Position numbers and translations under genes: made by a program. Below, in pieces: positions 23,880 to 36,790 of a stretch of 64,000 nucleotides of DNA (the first letter of the stretch is position 1; every line of letters begins with the position of its first letter). This stretch comes from Leptodactylus fallax. Its lineage: Eukaryota; Chordata; Amphibia; Anura; Leptodactylidae. The notes under the pieces were generated by a model. It did no database searches. It saw only the letters and a program-made list of their open reading frames with translations, and was not told the DNA's origin. The stretch spans positions 6,425,001 through 6,489,000 of the forward strand of contig CAMRHE010000063.1 in assembly GCA_947044405.1 (NCBI GenBank). The letters run 5' to 3'.

Positions 23880-24115
23880 GTGGCCACGCCCCCGCGCTCT
23901 TCCTCCTGCTCCTCCGCATGCGCCCTTACTTCCTCGTGCTCCTCCGCATGCGCTCTTACTTCCTCGTGCTCCTCCGCTCCCGCGCTGACAGTTCCAGTGC
24001 TCCGCGTGAGTCTTTACCAAACAACAAAGACGTCACCCGTCGGCTGAGACAGATAAGACGCGTGTCTGCTCCTACGGAGCATCTTAGGCTGTGCCGGGGA
24101 CGCTACTAAGTATCA
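23880..24115. promoter_or_regulatory. CpG-rich promoter-like block upstream of the Y-box ORF
   Basis: A local cluster of CpG in otherwise CpG-poor DNA. It holds GCATGCGC motifs (NRF-1 half or full sites), repeated ACTTCCTCGTG (ETS-type ACTTCC), GACGTCACC (CRE-like, about 24030) and ACGCCCCCGC (SP/KLF-like). No TATA box is evident, as usual for housekeeping or germ-line CpG promoters. On the minus strand it lies about 270-500 bp upstream of the Y-box ATG. It could also be a 5' promoter of CRACR2A, or fire to the right. Promoter activity is inference. Confidence 0.45.
23911..23990. repeat. 30-bp tandem repeat within the CpG block
   Basis: About 2.6 copies of a 30-bp unit containing TCCTCCGCATGCGC and TTACTTCCTCGTG. 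The duplication multiplies NRF-1-like and ETS-like motifs in the putative promoter. Confidence 0.8.
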
Positions 24116-24419
24116 TTTAGTGTGTCTGTTTGTATCCGATCGCTGTCGGGACGGGAAGGACGGGAGGGGTGATGCACCTCATGATGCACAGGTATAAAGT
24201 GCTTGCTGGAGATGCTCTGTCATCTGACTATTTAGCATGCCCACCCCTACCTGCTCCCCACTGTGTAAGCAGGTGTAGGGACCTGTGATACTGTGTATTA
24301 TACCGGCAGCAGTGGTATGTAGGCAGAATCAGCCCTCTCCACCACCTGCAGTACTGTATGTTTATTTAGGTATATGTAAGTGTGTGTAATATGAAAATAT
24401 TGGTGTAAAAATGTGTGGG

Positions 24420-24830
24420 TGTAAAATTCTGCAGATATGTGGTGTAGTTTTGTTACTGCATAGAGTTACTATCTGTATGTGTGGGTGCAAAATTTTACAG
24501 GTATTTATTTAGTGTTGACATATGTTGCATATCACATATGCATTATATACTATATGTGTGTTTATGTATATATTTGTGCTGCATGTAGTTAGTATGTGTG
24601 TGCACAATTCTGCAGGTATGTATAATGTAGTGTTGATATATACATTATAAACTATACATATATATTTATATGTGTATGTATTTGTGCTGCGTGTAGTTAG
24701 TTTGTGTGTGCACAATTCTGCAGGCATATATGTAGTGTTGATTATGCATTATATACTGTATACAAAATATCGATATGTATTTGTACTGCATAACTGCATA
24801 TAGTTAGTATATGTATACACTGTATATTTA
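24420..24830. repeat. Degenerate ~110-bp TG-rich tandem repeat
   Basis: The block GCACAATTCTGCAGG recurs at about 24602 and 24708, with a decayed copy at about 24487; each is preceded by GCTGCATGTAGTTAGT-like and followed by GTAGTGTTGATATAT-like sequence. Spacing is about 106-115 bp, over 3-4 copies. Confidence 0.7.
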
Positions 24831-27800
24831 TGTATGAGTTTTATACTATATAGGGAGAGTGAGTGTGTAATATGTATATGTGAGTATGTGTAATGTGAAC
24901 ACGCGTGTAAAAATATTTTTACTGCCTATATTTAGTGTTTGTGCAGTATTATACAGGTATGTGTGTAGTGCATATAGAATGTATTTGTGTATGTGTTTTT
25001 TATGTATATAGCAAGTGTGTGTAGGTGTGCACCTAGGTAGTGAGCATATATTGGATGTAAGTGTCTGTATGTAATAATTTAGCGTATGTCTGTATGTATT
25101 ATGTATGAGCCAGTGTTCATGGAGCATGCATACAGTACATGTGTATACCTATGTAGCGTGCGTGCATGTTTATGTACGTACATGTGTGTTTGGTCAATAC
25201 TATATGTATAGATGTGTTATTGATATCTGTAGACTGCCCGCCCTCTATGGACAACTCCTTTAAAGGTGCCACTCCATTCCCTTACTAGTCCCTTTAAATA
25301 CCCCCCTGAAAATAATGCCTCTATTATGTTCTACCTATTTTTGAGCAGAGCTTTTTAGAAAACCATCTAATCCCCATTGGTACCCATGACCTCCAACCCT
25401 TTGTGATACGCGTAATAATGAACCAGAAGGAGGCGGTGTAGAGTTCAATGGCCTCCAGCTGCCGGGGACTCTTCAGGACTCCTTTTCTGGGGACCCCATG
25501 TGTCGTATTAACTAGGACTGTATAAAGCGCGGTCACTTTCAGAGGCTGACCTCCCTGTTTACTTACTGTATAAATACAGCGTGAGCTCTGGGTGAATGAC
25601 GTCATCTCCAAACACGTATAATCTGCTACTCAGTTCTGGCAAAGCCACCTGTAGCGGGACCTTGAGATCACAATCGCAGGCTTTGCCTTATAGCGAGTCA
25701 TTTTATTCTCTTTCTGATACATTTAGACATGAATAATTCACTCTTAACTCTATCTGTGCCACCTATAGGACTTCAACCTTCCTACCTGACATAATGTTAC
25801 TATGTAACAATATCTGTGGCAGTGCCATAGAGGTGACAATTGTGCACCACCGCTCCAATCATGTGGGACCCTCAGGGGCACTTGCACTAGTGATCTGACT
25901 CCCATCGATCAAACACGTATACCTTAGGTTACATGTACACGACCATGTGCGTGTCGCAGGGCAGAGATTGAATGGCACAGACGGCACATGGACGACATTC
26001 ACAGGCAATGGCTCAAGGAGCTTGTTGTGCTTCTTTGGCTTCCATGGCCACATTTTGACTCCCTTTGAAGGACCATTGCTAAACTATACAGGGGTAACCA
26101 GCCTAGAAGTTATTACACTCTCCTCTACTACAAAATGTACAGGTTTAAAGGAAGAGAACAGCAAGGGAACATGAGGCATAAACCAAAAAAATTATATCGT
26201 AATAGAGCCAAAAGTCAACATCTGCTCAGAGACTGAGGGTGAGATGGTCCGGGATTGTTTCCTATCTGGACTGTGTAGACCAGTGGACTGTCGGAAAAAG
26301 TCAAACACATATTGTTCTGTAGGAATTGCTGCATTGTGGTTGTCAAAATGGAGATTTGGAAAAGTTACTAAAGTAAAAATGGTAGACTAGGAATCCGATG
26401 GTTGACCATAGACCTTCAGTAGCTTTCAAGCCGAACGTTCAACTAACAAAGATCATCCATGTTAAAATCCAACATACCTAATACCTTATCCAAAAAAGTC
26501 TACCAAAATCGTTGGGTAGTCTAATGTCTATGTCTCCTTTAGCTAAGACCCAACCTCAACATATAAATGAAGGCTTCCAAATAACCCCATGGCTATGTCT
26601 ATGAGTGTGTTACAGTCAGTCTCTAGGTAAAAACTTGACCTTTGAAGCCCGTACCTTCACTAAGTAATCCTTCCCTACACATGTCCATGGTGGGGGGGCT
26701 CATGGTTGAGTAAGACATTAGTGGGAGTGTAGTATACATAGGAGAGGCTTAAATTAAATACCAAAAGGGGTCCTTCGAACACTCAGACAGAAGACTCTGG
26801 TGCTTGTTTCCCCCTTCACATCCTTTCCGTGACCCTTGGGCCAACCCACTTGATAGGAAATACCAGACAGAGAAGTCCTGAACAGATTCTTAACACCTAA
26901 AGGCAAAGATGTGATATTAACCAACCCTGTCTCCAAGGGTGCCATGCTAGATGCCTGTGGGCTGCCCATAAGATACATAGGGGTTCTCCAAGACTAAATA
27001 GCTAGATGATCTATCCTTACAATTGGTCATCAAAATCAGATCGATGGGAGTCCGACAGCAAACATGGCCACAATACAGTGTACAGAGCTCTCTCCTTGGG
27101 AGATACCAATGGGAGTACCGTGTGTCACACTCCCACCGTTCTGATATTGATGACCTATTCTAAAAATGGGCTATGTATCCAGTCTTGGAGAACCCATTCA
27201 AGAGTTCTGCAGAGAATCAGAAAATCTGTTTTTTTTTTTTTTAGTTGCTTTGGATATTTCTGGTCAGCCACCCCAAGGTAGACCCGAGCGGCCAGAATAC
27301 TGTCTCCCGATAAACCTTACAAGTCATTTCCCCAACATGTATCCAGCATCTACTCTCCCTATGAGTTCCTGAGTACAGTTTTTACACAATAGTGACTATT
27401 ATAATTGTTGCTGCTTCTAGATAACAGGAAGACTTGGGAATTACAAGGTTTGTTTATAGGGTTGGGACAACCAGGAGCCAATTATAACATTAGATTATTC
27501 ACAAAGCCAGACCAACCATTATCTAGTCAGTGCAGATAATGGTCACGGGACTAGACCAACCTGTAAACTATTAAAGCATTTATTAGCACATTTATAGGGC
27601 TAAACCCATCGGGAGCCAGCTGGTGCATTAGATCACTCCTAGAATATGCCCAGACAGAATAATAGAGGTTTGTAGGGTTAGATAAGATACAGAAACAAGA
27701 AGAAGAATCAGTCAGCACAAACACTGATCCTTTAAGGCAGATCATAGTCTAAAAAACACACTAGCTGACATGGTGAAAAGTAAAGGGATTAGCATATTGT

Positions 27801-30480
27801 CAGTGATGTCATCTATGATGACATATGGGGTGTGGAGAAAGGATTATCATGTACCAGACATGGTAGTGTCCATCTGGGCTCACCAGAGAAGATTATCCTG
27901 AGGGCCCCCATTATTAAAGGGGTATTCTTAGGAAGACAACCCCATCCATATGTCCTGCTAGGGCATATGGACATCGTAGAGCAGGGTCCTTCATGAGCCA
28001 GAACGGCAAACTCAACCATCCTTGTAAATGAATGGCCACCATGTAATACTTCATTTCCCCTGCAGTGGCCACTGCAGGGAAAATGACTACCTGGCTGCAG
28101 TTTCCGCCAGCAAAATTAACTCTTTTTCTTAGGTTCCTGGGATCAGCTGATCGTACCAGGGGCCACATTGTGAAAGAGGGTGTCTCATCAGGCAATACCA
28201 TATTCTCCTGAAATCTTTATACCCTTTAGTGCATTTACCAATAGGCATGAACAAGAGAGATGCCATTTCTCGAAGAAAGCAGCCATGTTTCTTTCATCTC
28301 TTAAAACTTTCATCATATAACAGCTCACATAAATTCCACTTTTCCCTGCATCCTGGAAACTATATCTATATACTGCTGGTTTATAGGACCTGTATATATG
28401 CAGAATGCTGTGTTGCTTGTACTGATGTTTTAATTGTTACTATGGCTTTAAGGATGTCATGTGGCTCTGCAGGTTTTACTTATATTTGTATCTGTAGTTC
28501 CCAGCATTCAGAAATCAGGTTCTGACCTGGTCCAGAAATCCATTTCCAAGAAACACCCTAAACTGCATTGAAACGTAGTCTTCTAGTGGGCTGTTCTTCT
28601 CAAAAAGATGGCCAATATGCATAATATAAGGTGGAACTGAAAATCCATTACAGAAAATATGGTTTGGGGTGTCCCCAGACCAGATTTCAGTCATTTATTC
28701 AGTACAGGGCCCTCCTCTATTAGCCTCGGCCAGTACAAAGAACATCTCTTGCTCTGGAGGACCCAATAAGTCCATACATTACATGTCCATTCCTTTGATA
28801 ATAGGCAGGGTGTAATGCTTACTTTCTCCTGTGGTGGTGCTGCTGCAGAAGACTTGAACACTTGCTGGTAGCTTTTCCCATACACTACAGATGATCGGTT
28901 GATCAGGATTCTAGTGGAACACTTTGGTTAACTTACTGTAGAGGTCTTTTTTATAGGTTTTGCGCTGATTACAGAATTTATGGAGAAGACACATCATGTC
29001 AACCTTCATCTATCATGTGTGGAACTGGTACTTAGTCTTGTGCAAGTCATCATACATTAGGTGTCCATATCTTCTGACTTTGTAGATATGTCACATAACA
29101 TCATAGAAGGTCTAGAAGTTGACTCTGATGGGCCTATGTTTCCGCACCTTAGTAGGCTTCCATAACTTCAACCTTTATTATTAGAGTTATGGCCTCTCAT
29201 GCACAGATTTGTCATTCCTACCTATGAAAGACCTAAGACAACCAAGGCCAACCAAGTACTAGTGGATCTCCAATGGGCCCAGGTTCTCCACAGCAATGGG
29301 CACCAGGGGTCTTTATTTGAAGCTGATATGGCGCCAATAACTTTCTGCTGGGGAACATTATCGAGGAGTGAACAAGGCAGCTACAAGTGGACATGTAAAT
29401 AATCTTTACCAGTGGTGGTGGGTCCTCAAAATTCCCCTGGTGGAACAAAACTGCCCCAGTCTAGTTTTGAGCTAAGGTAACCATCTATTCACCACATCCT
29501 TAGTCAGGACATTCAAGGGTTCTCCCCCAATTGGCATTATCACCTGTCCACTGGATAGGTGATAAATGTCTGATCACGGAGACACCAGTTGTAGAAACAG
29601 AAGTCCTACCTTGACCACCTGCATCATACAGTGGAGCAATGGCTGAGCACTCACATGGTTCTGTGCTCATTTTCAATGGGACTGATGGAGAAAGATTTGG
29701 TTAAATCCCTCAGAAACATGGACCTTGAATGGGGTGGCGGACAATCATAGAGTGAGTTGTCTAGGAACTAGGGATAAGGAACCCCGTTCTAGCAACTGAT
29801 GGCAGTCCCAGAGCTGAAGCCTCCAGTGGTCAGAGATTTATCCGCTCTCCTGTGGAGGATGGGTGAATGGTGGGACATCCCCTTTACTGATGGTCCCAGG
29901 TCTTGGACTTCCAATAAAGTTACCACCAGCACCAGAAGAACCTCAATGACTTACAATAGGGTCCATGAGGTTTGTCAATTTGACAGGAAGCATAGCCTAC
30001 ATAGAATGTCATTCTTCCTGTCAAATATGTAAGGACTGTCAACAAGGCCTCAGACAGCAGTGTGAACATAGCCTGAGACCAGTCAGAAGAGTTGTGACCT
30101 CTCCTAGGGGTTTTGTTCATCACCTCTGGTCTTGTTCTTACATATTTCTTGCCGGATGGTTTACATTAGAAGTCTCCTTCTTGCGACAGATGATATCACA
30201 TAACTGATCTTTTGTTAAAATTCTCCAAGTAAACTCCAATTTTTCAATCTTGTCAGCCCCCGGGGTATTGTCGTAACAAGCAATGCAAGTATTTTTGCCC
30301 TCACCGCTCGAATTACATCCCATTTCATGAGAGATGGCGATGGAATTTACTTTTACTATTGGGCAGGGTCAGCTGCAGCATAAGAAAGGGTAATAAATGG
30401 TCCCAATTTGGCCATTTTTGCCCCTAAATAGGTCCAAACTGGATCATGATCAAAATGAAACCAGCAAATGTATTAAATGG
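24830..30480. other. Intergenic stretch, no recognised exon
   Basis: TG-rich low-complexity DNA to about 25200, then apparently unique sequence with only short ORFs that resemble no family I know. Contains a family A copy at 28690-28870 and a degraded family C-type repeat at 29505-29740. Confidence 0.55.
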
Positions 30481-30494
30481 TGGCCATTCAGATG

Positions 30495-30748
30495 TATGGA
30501 AATAGATAGATAGATAGATAGATAGATAGGATGACAGATAGATCATAGATATGAGATAAATTCAAGAGCGTAGCTACAGGTGGTATAGTGACAGTAGTCG
30601 CTACAGGCCCCTAGACCCTGTGGGGCCCCCAAAAGGTCCCTCTGCCACCTAAAATATACCACTATTTAATAAGGACCTTTCTCAAGCCTTCTTATTAGAG
30701 CCACTAAGGTCTACACATTTCTAGATAGATATGAGATAAATATATGAC

Positions 30749-30779
<31 letters not shown>

Positions 30780-30960
30780 AAAACAGATAATAGATAAATA
30801 GATGAGATAAATATATGACAGATAGATAGCTAGATAGATAGATAGAAAGACAGAAAATAGATAAATAGATAGATATGAGATAGATAGATAGCTAGATAGA
30901 TAGATAGATATGAGATAAATATATGACAGATAGATAATAGATAGATAGATAATAGATAAT
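30495..30960. repeat. GATA/GACA compound microsatellite
   Basis: GATA tracts at 30503-30528 and 30748-30960, with ATATGACAGATAGATA sub-blocks repeating three times. Between them (30560-30660) is a short G/C-richer dispersed fragment. Confidence 0.92.
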
Positions 30961-31485
30961 AGGTTTGATTCTGGCCTAGATACAGACAATTACTTTATCT
31001 AGATATAGTGCGCTCCGGTTGGCCTCATCTATGGATGTCTCTTCATTACAGGTAAGTACATGCACTATTGCCGACCTCTTCGCTTATTCGCCACTGCCAT
31101 TACCATCAGTAATTGGAGTTTGGTTCTGCGGCTTTTTTCATTAAATGCCAGGAAATGGCTTCCACCATTCCATAAACACTTCAGGTATTTCTTCTAATCC
31201 CACAGCCTGGGAACTGAAAGCCACCTCTGTACAAACACGAAAATGACTGGCGGTCAATATTGACCTAAGATCTCTCTTATTTTATATAACTGGAAAGTAA
31301 ATGTGACTCCGCCCGTCTTATATCACTTATTAGATGCTTAGAATCATTTCCTTCTTGGTACTGATATACTACACGGTTCATGGATTCATCTGAAATCACC
31401 AAAGGTTGGAGCAAATAGATGCCATGTTAATGAGACAACATATGGCGGCACTCTGAGTACATATAGATCCATAACTGGATCCCTC
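30960..31485. other. Intergenic stretch
   Basis: No gene or repeat recognised. Confidence 0.5.
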
Positions 31486-32245
31486 TATCATATACCCCTC
31501 TATATCACAGAGCTCAGCTTCTCTCCTCTATCATATACCCCTATATATCACAGAGCTCAGATTCTCTCTTCTATCATATAACCTATATATCACAGAGCTC
31601 AGCTTCTCTCCTCTATCATATAACCCTATATATCACAGAGCTCAGCTTCTCTCCTCTATCATATAACCTATATATTACAGAGCTCAGCTTCTCTCCCACT
31701 ATCATATAACCCTATATATCACAGAGCTCAGCTTCTCTCTTCTATCATATAACCTATATATCACAGAGCTCAGCTTCTCTCCTCTATCATATAACCTATA
31801 TATCACAGAGCTCAGCTTCTCTCTCTCTATCATATAACCCTGTATATCACAGAGCTCAGCTTCTCTCCTTTATCATATAACCCTATATATCACAGAGCTC
31901 AGCTTCTCTCCTCTATCATATAACCTATATATCACAGAGCTCAGCTTCTCTCCTCTATCATATAACCTATATATCACAGAGCTCAGCTTCTCTCCTCTAT
32001 CATATAACCTATATATCACAGAGCTCAGCTTCTCTCCTCTATCATATAACCTATATATCACAGAGCTCAGCTTCTCTCCTCTATCATATAACCTATATAT
32101 CACAGAGCTCAGCTTCTCTCCTCTATCATATAACCTATATATCACAGAGCTCAGCTTCTCTCCTTTATCATCCTCTATCATATAACCTATATATCAGAGC
32201 TCAGCTTCTCTCCTCTATCATATAACCCTATATATCAGAGCTCAG
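31485..32245. repeat. 42-bp minisatellite (TATCATATAACC...GAGCTC)
   Basis: About 18 copies of a unit of about 42-44 bp: CTCTATCATATAACC, TATATATCACAGAGCTCAGC, TTCTCTC. Two length variants (ATAACCTATA and ATAACCCTATA). Each unit has a GAGCTC site. Confidence 0.97.
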
Positions 32246-32594
32246 CTCCTATCCTTCTATGATATCCAGCTTTCAGGGCAACAGAAATCCCTGGACAGGT
32301 TCACCTTGGTAGTCAGAGGTCTACTATAACTCAAGGAGCCATATACTGTACATCCTAATTGGATAGGACATACAGCAATATTTATCATAATATTCCAGGT
32401 TCATCAGCAGAATGCCAGAAAGTACAGTAAAGACTGACACACAAGCAGATGAAAATGAGTAAACTAATTTTAAAAAAACACATTTAGGAAATTCTTAGTA
32501 ACTAAATGGAGGACTCTGGTACAGAACCTTCACCTGTTAGCCAGTGCATAGCTGAAAAATCTGAAATCAGGGAACAATAGATTGTATTCAACTA

Positions 32595-32840
32595 CAGATC
32601 AAGTATGTAAAGAGTTATTCCAGGACTTTATTACTGAGGTCATCAATATCAGATCAGCGAGGGGCTCACTTCCTGCATCTCTGTCAAGGAGCCCACAATG
32701 CAACAGAAATAGCACGCTGCATAGTGGCCGAGAAAGGTACTGCAAGCTCAGTCTCATTTACTTGTGTGCTGGAAGTTGGTCTCTGTAAATTTAATATGGA
32801 TAAGCCATCAATATTAAAGTCTTGGAATACCCTTTAAGGT
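32595..32840. repeat. Fold-back dispersed repeat (family C)
   Basis: Left arm AGTTATTCCAGGACTTTATT with GAGGTCATCAATATCAGATC; right arm GATAAGCCATCAATATTAAA and TCTTGGAATACCCTTTAA. Confidence 0.65.
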
Positions 32841-33189
32841 TTATTCTCACTTGGGTCTTGTTCGCACAGTAACTTTTGAGCAGTTGTTTTAACACCTTTA
32901 GTATTAGAGTGATCACATGTGAACAGTATGATGACAGTAATTACACCCGATGTCTAAACGAGGACTGTCATTAACATATTTGTGTAAATTGGTTACATCC
33001 ATTACTTGTCACTGAGCTCGGCGTCGCCACTATTAGCACGGCTGACATAGTGCTAGTCATTACCATGCTATGCCGCCTACATATGGGCACACGGTGGCAG
33101 GCTATAGAGTTTTTCTAGGAGACCCAGTACACACAGCCGTACACGAGGGCTTGAGAGGCAACAATGCAGTGCAGGTGGGAACCAGGAAC

Positions 33190-34385
33190 TTAAAAGGGGG
33201 TTTCGTTGGACTTAGATTTCGATTTTGGCGTATTCTTATGATAGGTCATCTACACCAGATTGGTTGGAGTCCAACACCAGAAGTACCAGGGATCAACACC
33301 AGAGCACAAAGGTGTGCTAGCCAGATGTACACGGCTCTGTACACTGTGTAGTGAACTTGCCTGGTTACTGCAGCTCAATTCTCATTCATGTATATGGGAA
33401 ACGAACTGCAGTAACCAGGAATGGCCACTATACACAATATGGAGCTGTGTACATCTAGTAAGCACGGCTCTGTACACTGTGTAGTGGCATCGTCTGCTTA
33501 CTGCAGCTCAGTTCTCATTCATGTATATGGGAAACGAACTGCAGTAACCAGGAATGGCCACTATACACAATATGGGGCTGTGTACATCTGTAAGCACGGC
33601 TCTGTACACTGTGTAGTGGCATCGTCTGCTTACTGCAGTTCAGTTCTCATTTACTTATATGGGAAACGAACTGCAGTAACCAGGAATGGCCACTATACAC
33701 AATATGGGGCTGTGTACATCTGTAAGCACGGCTCTGTACACTGTGTAGTGGCATCGTCTGGTTACTGCAGATCAGTTCTCATTCATGTATATGGGAAACG
33801 AACTGCAGTAACCAGGAATGGCCACTATACACAATATGGAGCTGTGTACATCTGTAAGCACGGCTCTATACACTGTGTAGTGGCATCGTCTGGTTACTGC
33901 AGCTCAGTTCTCATTCATGTATATGGGAAACGAACTGCAGTAACCAGGAATGGCCACTATACACAATATGGGGCTGTGTACATCTGTAAGCACGGCTCTG
34001 TACACTGTGTAGTGGCATCGTCTGGTTACTGCAGATCAGTTCTCATTCATGTATATGGGAAACGAACTGCAGTAACCAGGAATGGCCACTATACACAATA
34101 TGGAGCTGTGTACATCTGTAAGCACGGCTCTGTACACTGTGTAGTGGCATCGTCTGGTTACTGCAGCTCAGTTCTCATTCATGTATATGGGAAACGAACT
34201 GCAGTAACCAGGAATGGCCACTATACACAATATGGAGCTGTGTACATATAGTAAGCACGGCTCTGTACACTGTGTAGTTGTGACACTGCAGCGAATGGTG
34301 GGGGTTTTGGCTGTTAGACCCAGCTGATCTGATATTGATGACCTATGTATTCTAAGGATAGGCCATCAATATCTCTGCAGACTAT
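33190..34385. repeat. Family C fold-back element expanded by an internal tandem array
   Basis: The outer left part GATAGGTCATCTACACCAGA and the outer right part GATATTGATGACCTATGTAT / GGATAGGCCATCAATATC are the ends seen in other family C copies (61093, 62875, 55945). The space between, short in other copies, is filled by the 132-bp array. Confidence 0.7.
33310..34275. repeat. 132-bp minisatellite with palindromic units
   Basis: About seven copies of a 132-bp unit. Within a unit GGTTACTGCAG and CTGCAGTAACC form a perfect inverted pair around GTTCTCATTCATGTATATGG, and GTACACTGTGTAGTGGC faces GCCACTATACACAATATGG, so each unit can fold on itself. 132 is 44 codons, giving a spurious 276-codon ORF. 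Confidence 0.95.
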
Positions 34386-35935
34386 TATGGCATGTGATAG
34401 AAGAAAAGTTGCAGGAGACGTAAATCCACATTAGGTCGGTTTCAAGCAACCACGGCCATGTCTTAGCGTCGGCAATGTGACCACAAGACCCTCACCCTCT
34501 ACTGAACCTAACTTAGGTCACCATAAAACCCCACTATGAATCAGTCAAACTGCAGAGGTCCAGGTCGAGCCCCCCTGTTACCCCTCTCTGAACTGGCTTG
34601 CTCAGCGTTTCCCCCTTTAAGCCTATAAACCAAGATACATCTGTATTTGTGGCCATTGTTCCATTTACTTTCTTGCAACTGATTTTGATCACCAAGAACA
34701 ATCTCCGTCAGCACCATAGAAGTAAGAAGAGCAATGGCCATGTCTGCACACTAGTGCTCCATTCACATGATGCACTCAGGGATCCCCTTGCTTGCCACTG
34801 CTGGGACTCCCAGTGATGAGACACATAACTTGTTGGATACAGGTAAAGTTTTATTTGTGGGAAAACCCTTTAAATAATAAAAGTCTTGCTCCAAGCAGCT
34901 ACCACATGGGGGAGCCTATTGCTTTCCATTTAAAGGGGTGTCTGGTCTCCTGGCTCCATTTAAAGGGAGTGTCACCAGAACCCAGCATAAAAGCCAGATA
35001 GATAGGTTAGGGTCACCTGAATCAAACCGTGTTTCCCCCTTGTGAATTGGTGTCTCCGTTGCTGAGATATTGCTGTTTTTATCTGTATGCACATGAGCTC
35101 TTTGGAGCAATGACAATGCCCGCGGTGCTCCAAAGATCTAACTTGGATATTGACAAAAACAGCTATATCTCAGCAATGGAGGCAGCTGGGACGTGTTAGT
35201 GATTTATGAAGAGCCGGAGCCTTGTTCCCTACACCAGTCAAGGCCTTTATTAAGACTGGAGTACAATATGCCAGTCTTAATAAATCATCTCCAGCATATC
35301 TAGTATGTATGACCACATCTAGGCCTATGTGACCTAATACAAGGAGGATTTATACACAGGATACCCTACCTGTGAGCAAGCTGATGAAAATTCTTCCATA
35401 TTATACAAGTGTCTATGTATATAAATATATGACACATGTCAGGTATTTTAATATTGTCTACATAGCATAGAGGATACATATTATCCATTGCCATAGAACT
35501 GTCCCCCAGGATGAGACATCCAGTAAATCCTCTTGTACAGTCACGAGTCCAGCAATGCTTATATATCTCTTTCTAGGATCTGTGTGCGTTTCCTTTAAAT
35601 TGCTGAGATCCTTTAATGACTCATTTACCAAGATCTACTTTTTTTTAGAGCTCTGCCCCTTTAAAGGAAGTGGTTCAGCAAGCTGACAAGCAGGTTTTCA
35701 AAGCAGCATACCTGTAACTGCATGTAATGTACACTCTAAACACAGGGCGACTATCAGGAAAGTGCACAACATTGCCGCGATAACCTAACAGGCACACAAT
35801 ATAGAGGACTAGCCCTTTAAATTAAACTACAACTAGTTGCTACGAGCAGCAAGACCAGTAGTTATTGGCAGGGGCTGCTCATGTTAGATCAATGTCCCTG
35901 CATGCAACTAGGATAAACTATTTAACCTATTATAA
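34385..35935. other. Intergenic stretch
   Basis: Contains the family F fold-back copy (34925-35190); otherwise no gene recognised. Confidence 0.55.
34925..35190. repeat. Family F fold-back element, second copy
   Basis: Read on the minus strand it shows GATTCAGGTGACCCTAACC, TATCTATCTGG, then GCTGGGTTCTGGTGACACTC. This is the order of the blocks that form the 49-bp minisatellite unit at 11425-12275. Confidence 0.75.
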
Positions 35936-35944
35936 TATTAGTGT

Positions 35945-36610
35945 TAATATTATAATGTTCTGCAGTAACTATGTGTATTATGAGGTTCTGCAGCAGCTGA
36001 GGTGTGTATTATGATGCTCTGCAGCAGCAGAGGTGTGTATTATGAGGTTCTGCAGCAGCTGAGGTGTGTATTATGATGTTCTGCAGCAGCTGAGGTGTGT
36101 ATTATGAGGTTCTGCAGCAGCTGAGGTGTGTATTATGATGTTCTGCAGCAGCTGAGGTGTGTATTATGGTGTTCTGCAGCAGCTGAGGTGTGTATTATGA
36201 TATTCTACAGCAGCTGAGGTGTGTATTATGAAGTTCTGCAGCAGCTGAGGTGTGTATTATGAAGTTCTGCAGCAGCTGAGGTGTGTATTATGAGGTTCTG
36301 CAGCAGCTGAGGTGTGTACTATGATGTTCTGCAGCAGCTAAGGTGTGTATTATGGGGTTCTGCAGCAGCTGAGGTGTGTATTATGAGGTTCTGCCGCAGC
36401 TGAGGTGTGTATTATGAGGTTCTGCAGCAGCTGAGGTGTGTATTATGATGTTCTGCAGTAGCTGAGGTGTGTATTATGAGGTTCTGCAGAAGCTGAGGTG
36501 AGTATTATGATGTCTTGCAGCAGCTGAGGTGAGTATTATGATGTCTTGCCACAGCTCAGGTGTGTATTATGAGGTTCTGCAGCAGCTCAGGTGTGCACTA
36601 TAATGTTCTG
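35945..36610. repeat. 31-bp minisatellite (CTGCAGCAGCTGAGG)
   Basis: About 21 copies of TTCTGCAGCAGCTGAGGTGT plus GTATTATGAKG. Each unit has a CTGCAG site and a CAGCTG E-box. Confidence 0.96.
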
Positions 36611-36614
36611 CAGC

Positions 36615-36790
36615 AGTTCACACTAGTGTCGGCTGTCCGTTGTTCTTGTCTGTCAGAGGTCCAGTATAACGGACAGACAGGCCACTAAAATAGCAATTAC
36701 ACGGAACCCACTGATGAAAAGGCTATGCGTGCAGGACTTTTTCATCTGTCAATTTCAGGCAGACACTGCAACAGAGTCTCCTAGACCAGT
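36615..36790. repeat. Dispersed repeat family B, partial
   Basis: GTTCACACTAGTGTCGGC and TGTCCGTTGTTCTTGTCTG, with the GCGTGCAGGACTTTTTCATC block; fuller relatives are at 41331-41563 and 55491-55676. It begins directly at the edge of the 31-bp array. Confidence 0.7.

Noticed and set aside
25324..25611. 95-codon minus-strand ORF near a GC-richer patch
   Set aside because: No recognisable domain, no plausible splice context; consistent with chance.
33421..34251. 276-codon plus-strand ORF
   Set aside because: Reading of the 132-bp array (44 codons per unit); no start or domain context.
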